From positions 1 through 10,556 of the forward strand of contig JALTZE010000234.1 in assembly GCA_027051315.1 (NCBI GenBank): a stretch of DNA of 10,556 nt, written 5' to 3'. Made by a program: the position numbers and the translations under genes. Shown one piece after another: positions 6,748-10,556 of the stretch (position 1 is the stretch's first letter; each line of letters opens with the position of its first letter). The DNA is from Micavibrio sp. (GTDB lineage: Bacteria; Pseudomonadota; Alphaproteobacteria; Micavibrionales; Micavibrionaceae). The notes beneath the pieces are model-generated. The model saw only the letters and a list, made by a program, of their open reading frames with translations. It made no database searches and was not told the origin of the DNA.

Positions 6748-8115
6748 TTAAATAAAAATTGAAGCAAGTCCAAGAAATGAAAGAAAGCCTATAACATCTG
6801 TAATTGTTGTTAAAACTACAGTCGATGAAACTGCGGGGTCACTACCTATTTTTTGTAAAAGAATAGGAATTCCCGCACCAAAAAGTCCTGCAACAATCAT
6901 ATTTATTATCATTGCGGCAGCTATTATCATACCTAAAAGTTCATTTTCGAACCACCATGCTGAAACTATTCCTATTATTATTGCAAAAGCAAGACCATTT
7001 AATGCCCCGACAAGTGTTTCTTTCCATATTGCTCTTAGAGCATTTGCGCGGGATAGTTCTTTGGTTGCTAAAGCTCTAACTGCGACTGTGAGGGCTTGAG
7101 TTCCCGCATTTCCTCCCATTGAGGCAACTATAGGCATAAGGATTGCCAAAGCAACCATTTGTTCAATTGTTGCGTCAAATAGTGAAATTACTATTGAAGC
7201 AATTACTGCTGTTATTAAATTTATAAATAGCCATCTGAAACGAGTTGATGTAGTTGAAAGTACTGCACTATATAAATCGCTTTGTTCCACACCTGCCAAT
7301 TTAAGGAAGTCTTCTTGGGCTTCTTCATCGATAACGTCAACAACATCATCCATAGTGATTACACCAATAAGGCGATTATCTTCATCGACAACAGGAGCAG
7401 AAGTAAGATTATTACGACGGAATATATGTGTTACTTCTTCTTGGTCCATGGTTGCTGGAATAGTATGAACTTCATCAAGGATAAGTTCTTCTATTTTAGT
7501 TTTTCTTTTTGATTTTACTATTCTGCTAAGAGGTATTTCTCCTACGACATGATAAGTTGGAGTTATGACAAAAATATCAAAAAAATCTTCTGGTAATTCT
7601 TTGCTTGCAGCCCTTAGATAATCAATTGTTTTTCCTACTGTCCAAAATTGTGGTATTGCAACAAATTCACGTTGCATCAATCGCCCAGCAGAATCTTCGG
7701 GGAAGTTTAGACCTTCTTCCAAAGTCATTCTGGTTTTTGATGAAAGTTTCTTAATAATTTCTTTTCTAAAATCTTTGTTAAGATTTTCTACTAGATGTAA
7801 TGCATCATCGCTATCTAGTTCATCAACTAGAGTTGCAACTTGCTCTGCTGGCATGGTTTCTAGTAATTCTTTTCTTATAGAATCATCAAGTTCTGTAAAT
7901 ACTTCTGGAGAAAAGGCAAAAGAATCAATTATATGTTTACGTTCGCTGGAATTTATTTTTTCCAAAAGCTCGGCAGTGTCAATTGCGCTTAGTTCGGATA
8001 TTTTTTCTCCGACTATATTATGTTGTTCATCGCCAAGGGCGGTGGTTATCTCCTCGATTTGTTCATCGGGGAGGGAGGTAAATGTTTCGTTCTTCTTTTC
8101 ATTTTCCAAGTTCAT
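6748..8115 (-). CDS. mgtE: Magnesium transporter MgtE
   Basis: A homodimeric inner-membrane Mg2+ channel of 455 aa, gated by cytosolic magnesium. Residues about 30-135 form the MgtE N superhelical domain, including TMPAEQVATLVDELDSDD at 87-104. Residues about 140-265 are two CBS domains, with RLMQREFVAIP at 145-155 and PVVDEDNRLIGVITMDDVVD at 241-260. The C-terminal pore domain has five membrane segments from about 293, starting with LFINLITAVIASIVI. The pore signature PIVASMGGNAGTQALT is at 328-343. D440 in TTITDVIGF corresponds by motif to the conserved Mg2+-binding aspartate of the Thermus enzyme. The length is usual. It follows maeB by 13 nt with no clear Shine-Dalgarno, so it is probably cotranscribed and coupled. 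I see no room for a magnesium riboswitch before it. Confidence 0.96.
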   Translation of the reverse strand: MNLENEKKNETFTSLPDEQIEEITTALGDEQHNIVGEKISELSAIDTAELLEKINSSERKHIIDSFAFSPEVFTELDDSIRKELLETMPAEQVATLVDELDSDDALHLVENLNKDFRKEIIKKLSSKTRMTLEEGLNFPEDSAGRLMQREFVAIPQFWTVGKTIDYLRAASKELPEDFFDIFVITPTYHVVGEIPLSRIVKSKRKTKIEELILDEVHTIPATMDQEEVTHIFRRNNLTSAPVVDEDNRLIGVITMDDVVDVIDEEAQEDFLKLAGVEQSDLYSAVLSTTSTRFRWLFINLITAVIASIVISLFDATIEQMVALAILMPIVASMGGNAGTQALTVAVRALATKELSRANALRAIWKETLVGALNGLAFAIIIGIVSAWWFENELLGMIIAAAMIINMIVAGLFGAGIPILLQKIGSDPAVSSTVVLTTITDVIGFLSFLGLASIFI

Positions 8116-8128
8116 ATTTTATTTACAA

Positions 8129-10402
8129 TTAGCTATGATTTTTTTGAGAATCCACAGCAGCAATTGCTGTTGTGTTTAGGATTCCTCTGGCAGATGCGGC
8201 TGTTGTTAGGATATGGGCAGGCTTTGTTATTCCCATAAGCATAGGTCCTATTGCAATCCCATCTCCTAATATTTTTAGCATATTATAAGCTATGTTAGCT
8301 GAATCAAGATTTGGCATTATAAGAAGATTTGCAACACCCGAAAGGGTAGAGTTAGGCATAATCATTTCCCTTATCTTTTCTGATAAAGCACAATCCGCAT
8401 GCATTTCACCATCAATTTCGAGGTCTGGTTTATTAGTTTTTATAATTTCATATGCTTTACGCATTTTTGTGGCGCTTGGATTATTATATGCGCCGAAATT
8501 AGAGTGAGAAACAAGGGCAGCTTTTGGATTTATACCAAAATCTTTAATTCTTTCTGCTGCTAAAATTGCGCTTTGTGCTATTTCTTCTGCTGTTGGGTCA
8601 TAATTTACATGAGTATCGGTCATGAAAAATGTTCCACGTGGTAAATTTAAAGCCATAAGAGCTGATGGAGCTGTTATTCCATCTTTTAATCCTAGAACAT
8701 TTTCAATTATTTCACGATGTATGTAATATCTGCCAAATGTTCCGCATATAAGGGAATCTGCTTCGCCTCTTTTGACCATCAAAGAACCTATGACAGTTGT
8801 ATTGGTTCTGACCATCATTTTAGAAAGGTCTTGGGTGAAGCCTTTTCTTTGCATTATTTCATGATATAGACTCCAATACTCCCTGTATCTAGGGTCGTTT
8901 TCTGGGTCAACTAGTTCAAAGTCTATATCAATTTTCATGCGCAGATGATGTTTTTTAATTCTTGATTCAACAACTCTACGGCGTCCTATAAGGATTGGTT
9001 TTGCTAATCCTTCATCAAGAACAGTTTGTACAGCTTGTAATACTCTGGGGTCTTCACCTTCACAATATACAATTTTTTTTGTTTCGGTTCTTGCTTTGTC
9101 AAATAGGGGACGCATTACTTGTTGTGTTCTAAATACAAGCTGTTGAAGCTTTTCTTCATATTCATCAAAATCTTTTATTGGTCTTGTGGCTACTCCTGTT
9201 TCCATTGCTGCTTTTGCTACTGCTATGGGAAGCTCTGTTATAAGTCTAGGGTCGAAAGGTTTGGGTATAAGATAGTTAGGACCAAATTGAAGGTCTTCTT
9301 CACTGTAAACGGCGGCTACTTCTGGTGTTACTTCTTTTCTTGTTAATGCAGCAAGAGCTTTTACACAGGCAACTTTCATCTCTTCGTTGATTGCGGTTGC
9401 TCCAACATCAAGAGCACCACGGAATATGAATGGGAAGCACAAAACATTATTTACCTGATTTGGATAATCTGAACGACCTGTACAGATTATTGCATCTGGT
9501 TTTGCTTGTCTTGTTTCTTCTGGCATTATTTCTGGAGTTGGGTTTGCCAAAGTCATCACAAGAGGGGCATCAGCCATTGTTGCTATTGTTTCTTTATCTA
9601 TAACTCCTGGTCCTGATAAACCAAGAAATACATCTGCTCCTTTTATTGCATCTTTAAGGGTGCGGTTTTTTGTTTCTATTGCAAAGGCTTCTTTTATAGG
9701 GTCCATTCCTACGTTGCGACCTTTATATACAACGCCGTTTCTATCTGTAACTGTTATATTTTCTTTTGGTAGTCCAAGCTGTACCAGCATATTTAAGCAA
9801 GCTATAGCAGATGCTCCCGCCCCTGATGCTACTAGTTTTATATCTTTTATATTACGTCCTGAATATTCAATCCAATTTGTAAATGCTGCTCCTACTATTA
9901 TTGCTGTTCCGTGTTGGTCATCATGGAAAACGGGGATTTTCATGCGTTCTTTTAGTCGGCGCTCTACTTCAAAACATTCTGGAGCTTTTATATCTTCTAA
10001 ATTTATTCCGCCAAAGGTAGGTTCTAGTCTTGCTATTGTTTCAACCAATGTATCAACATCTGTTTCATCTATTTCAATATCAATCGAATCAACATTAGCA
10101 AATTTTTTAAAAAGAACTGATTTACCTTCCATAACTGGTTTTGAGGCAAGCGCACCAATTGCACCAAGTCCAAGGACAGCTGTTCCGTTTGAAATAACAG
10201 CAACTAAATTACCGCGAGATGTGTAATCAAGGGCTTTTAGCGGGTCTTTTTCTATTTCTTCGCAAGGGGCGGCTACACCTGGTGAATAGGCAAGAGCTAA
10301 ATCATGTTGAGTTGCCATAGGAGTGGTTGGACGAATCGCGATTTTTCCTGGTGTTGGATATTTATGATATTCTATAGCTTGTTGATAAAGATTATCTTTC
10401 AT
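8129..10402 (-). CDS. maeB: Malic enzyme with phosphotransacetylase-like C-terminal domain
   Basis: A 757-residue MaeB-type malic enzyme that oxidatively decarboxylates malate to pyruvate with NADP+ or NAD+ and a divalent metal. Residues 1 to about 425 are the catalytic part: LAYSPGVAAPC at 37-47, FGGINLEDIKAPECFEVE at 130-147, metal-site HDDQHGTAII at 160-169, the nucleotide-binding loop VASGAGASAI at 191-200, and TLANPTPEI at 284-292. Residues about 430-750 resemble phosphate acetyltransferase, including LICGTFGRYY at 551-560 and VSHSNFGAYNNPSATKM at 631-647. In characterised MaeB and rhizobial DME/TME proteins this domain is not an active acetyltransferase but mediates acetyl-CoA control. 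Cofactor preference cannot be read here. The ATG has GGGG-type Shine-Dalgarno AAGGGG at 10417-10412, 9 nt away. The gene begins 31 nt after tRNA-Leu and is followed by mgtE. Confidence 0.96.
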   Translation of the reverse strand: MKDNLYQQAIEYHKYPTPGKIAIRPTTPMATQHDLALAYSPGVAAPCEEIEKDPLKALDYTSRGNLVAVISNGTAVLGLGAIGALASKPVMEGKSVLFKKFANVDSIDIEIDETDVDTLVETIARLEPTFGGINLEDIKAPECFEVERRLKERMKIPVFHDDQHGTAIIVGAAFTNWIEYSGRNIKDIKLVASGAGASAIACLNMLVQLGLPKENITVTDRNGVVYKGRNVGMDPIKEAFAIETKNRTLKDAIKGADVFLGLSGPGVIDKETIATMADAPLVMTLANPTPEIMPEETRQAKPDAIICTGRSDYPNQVNNVLCFPFIFRGALDVGATAINEEMKVACVKALAALTRKEVTPEVAAVYSEEDLQFGPNYLIPKPFDPRLITELPIAVAKAAMETGVATRPIKDFDEYEEKLQQLVFRTQQVMRPLFDKARTETKKIVYCEGEDPRVLQAVQTVLDEGLAKPILIGRRRVVESRIKKHHLRMKIDIDFELVDPENDPRYREYWSLYHEIMQRKGFTQDLSKMMVRTNTTVIGSLMVKRGEADSLICGTFGRYYIHREIIENVLGLKDGITAPSALMALNLPRGTFFMTDTHVNYDPTAEEIAQSAILAAERIKDFGINPKAALVSHSNFGAYNNPSATKMRKAYEIIKTNKPDLEIDGEMHADCALSEKIREMIMPNSTLSGVANLLIMPNLDSANIAYNMLKILGDGIAIGPMLMGITKPAHILTTAASARGILNTTAIAAVDSQKNHS

Positions 10403-10433
10403 TAGATAGTGCCCCTTTTAGAAAAAGAAATTA

Positions 10434-10521
10434 TGGTGCGGTCGAGAAGACTTGAACTTCCACGGGATTATCTCCCACAGCGACCTCAACGCTGCGCGTC
10501 TACCAATTCCGCCACGACCGC
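10434..10521 (-). tRNA. tRNA-Leu (anticodon GAG)
   Basis: An 88-nt class II tRNA including an encoded CCA end. On the minus strand the acceptor stem is GCGGTCG (10521-10515) with CGACCGC (10444-10438), discriminator A (10437) and CCA (10436-10434). The D-arm has the Leu-type GGCGGAATTGGTAGACGCG. The anticodon stem CAGCG/CGCTG encloses TTGAGGT, giving anticodon GAG at 10487-10485, which reads CUC and CUU leucine codons. The long variable arm folds as GGGA-GATAA-TCCC, and the T-loop is TTCAAGT with its stem complete. All stems pair, so it should be functional. It lies at the head of the minus-strand block; only 35 nt upstream are visible, so its promoter is not assessable. Confidence 0.97.
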
Positions 10522-10556
10522 ACTTTTAAAAAATCGGTAAATGATAAAAACTGCTA

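Noticed and set aside
8116..8128. A magnesium riboswitch before mgtE
   Set aside because: Only 13 nt separate mgtE from the maeB stop, too short for an M-box, and maeB coding sequence precedes it.
9660..10226. A 188-codon plus-strand ORF inside maeB
   Set aside because: It is fully antisense to the conserved malic enzyme domain, has low-complexity Ser/Ile/Pro-rich content and no family features.
10403..10556. Integration site of a mobile element at the tRNA-Leu gene
   Set aside because: No integrase gene, no repeated tRNA 3' end elsewhere in the window, and the flanking genes are housekeeping.

Overview
This window is an AT-rich (roughly one third GC by eye), gene-dense stretch of bacterial chromosome. 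The best guess at source is an alphaproteobacterium: the order ispH, then a type II (APH-fold) homoserine kinase thrB, then rnhA is a recurring arrangement in that class, and the two-domain malic enzyme and short class A PBP fit it. An AT-rich, possibly host-associated lineage such as the uncultured gut Rhodospirillales-like bacteria is plausible, but that is inference from composition and gene order, not proof.

Layout. Positions 1-313 hold a candidate 36-residue ORF on the minus strand and an AT-rich divergent intergenic region with a perfect inverted repeat and a hairpin next to the start of the first large gene. From 314 to 3614 on the plus strand runs a tight cluster: a RimK-like ATP-grasp ligase, ispH, thrB and rnhA, with gaps of 17, 1 and 16 nt. 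After a 100-nt gap comes a 153-residue protein of unknown function (3715-4176) with its own strong ribosome binding site.

This meets a minus-strand block convergently, with 22 nt between stop codons. Read in its own direction, the minus block starts with tRNA-Leu(GAG) (10521-10434), then maeB (malic enzyme with a phosphotransacetylase-like tail), mgtE (Mg2+ channel), a likely terminator and promoter, and a GNAT acetyltransferase coupled by a 3-nt gap to a class A penicillin-binding protein.

Functionally this is mostly housekeeping: isoprenoid precursor synthesis (IspH), threonine synthesis (ThrB), RNA/DNA hybrid removal (RNase HI), peptidoglycan polymerisation (PBP1), C4/C3 carbon flux (MaeB), magnesium homeostasis (MgtE) and leucine decoding. 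I see no transposon, prophage, CRISPR array, toxin-antitoxin pair or defence island. The least explained items are the ATP-grasp ligase of unknown substrate with a divergent small ORF, the 153-residue orphan, the lack of an obvious maeB promoter behind the tRNA, and some small inverted repeats.
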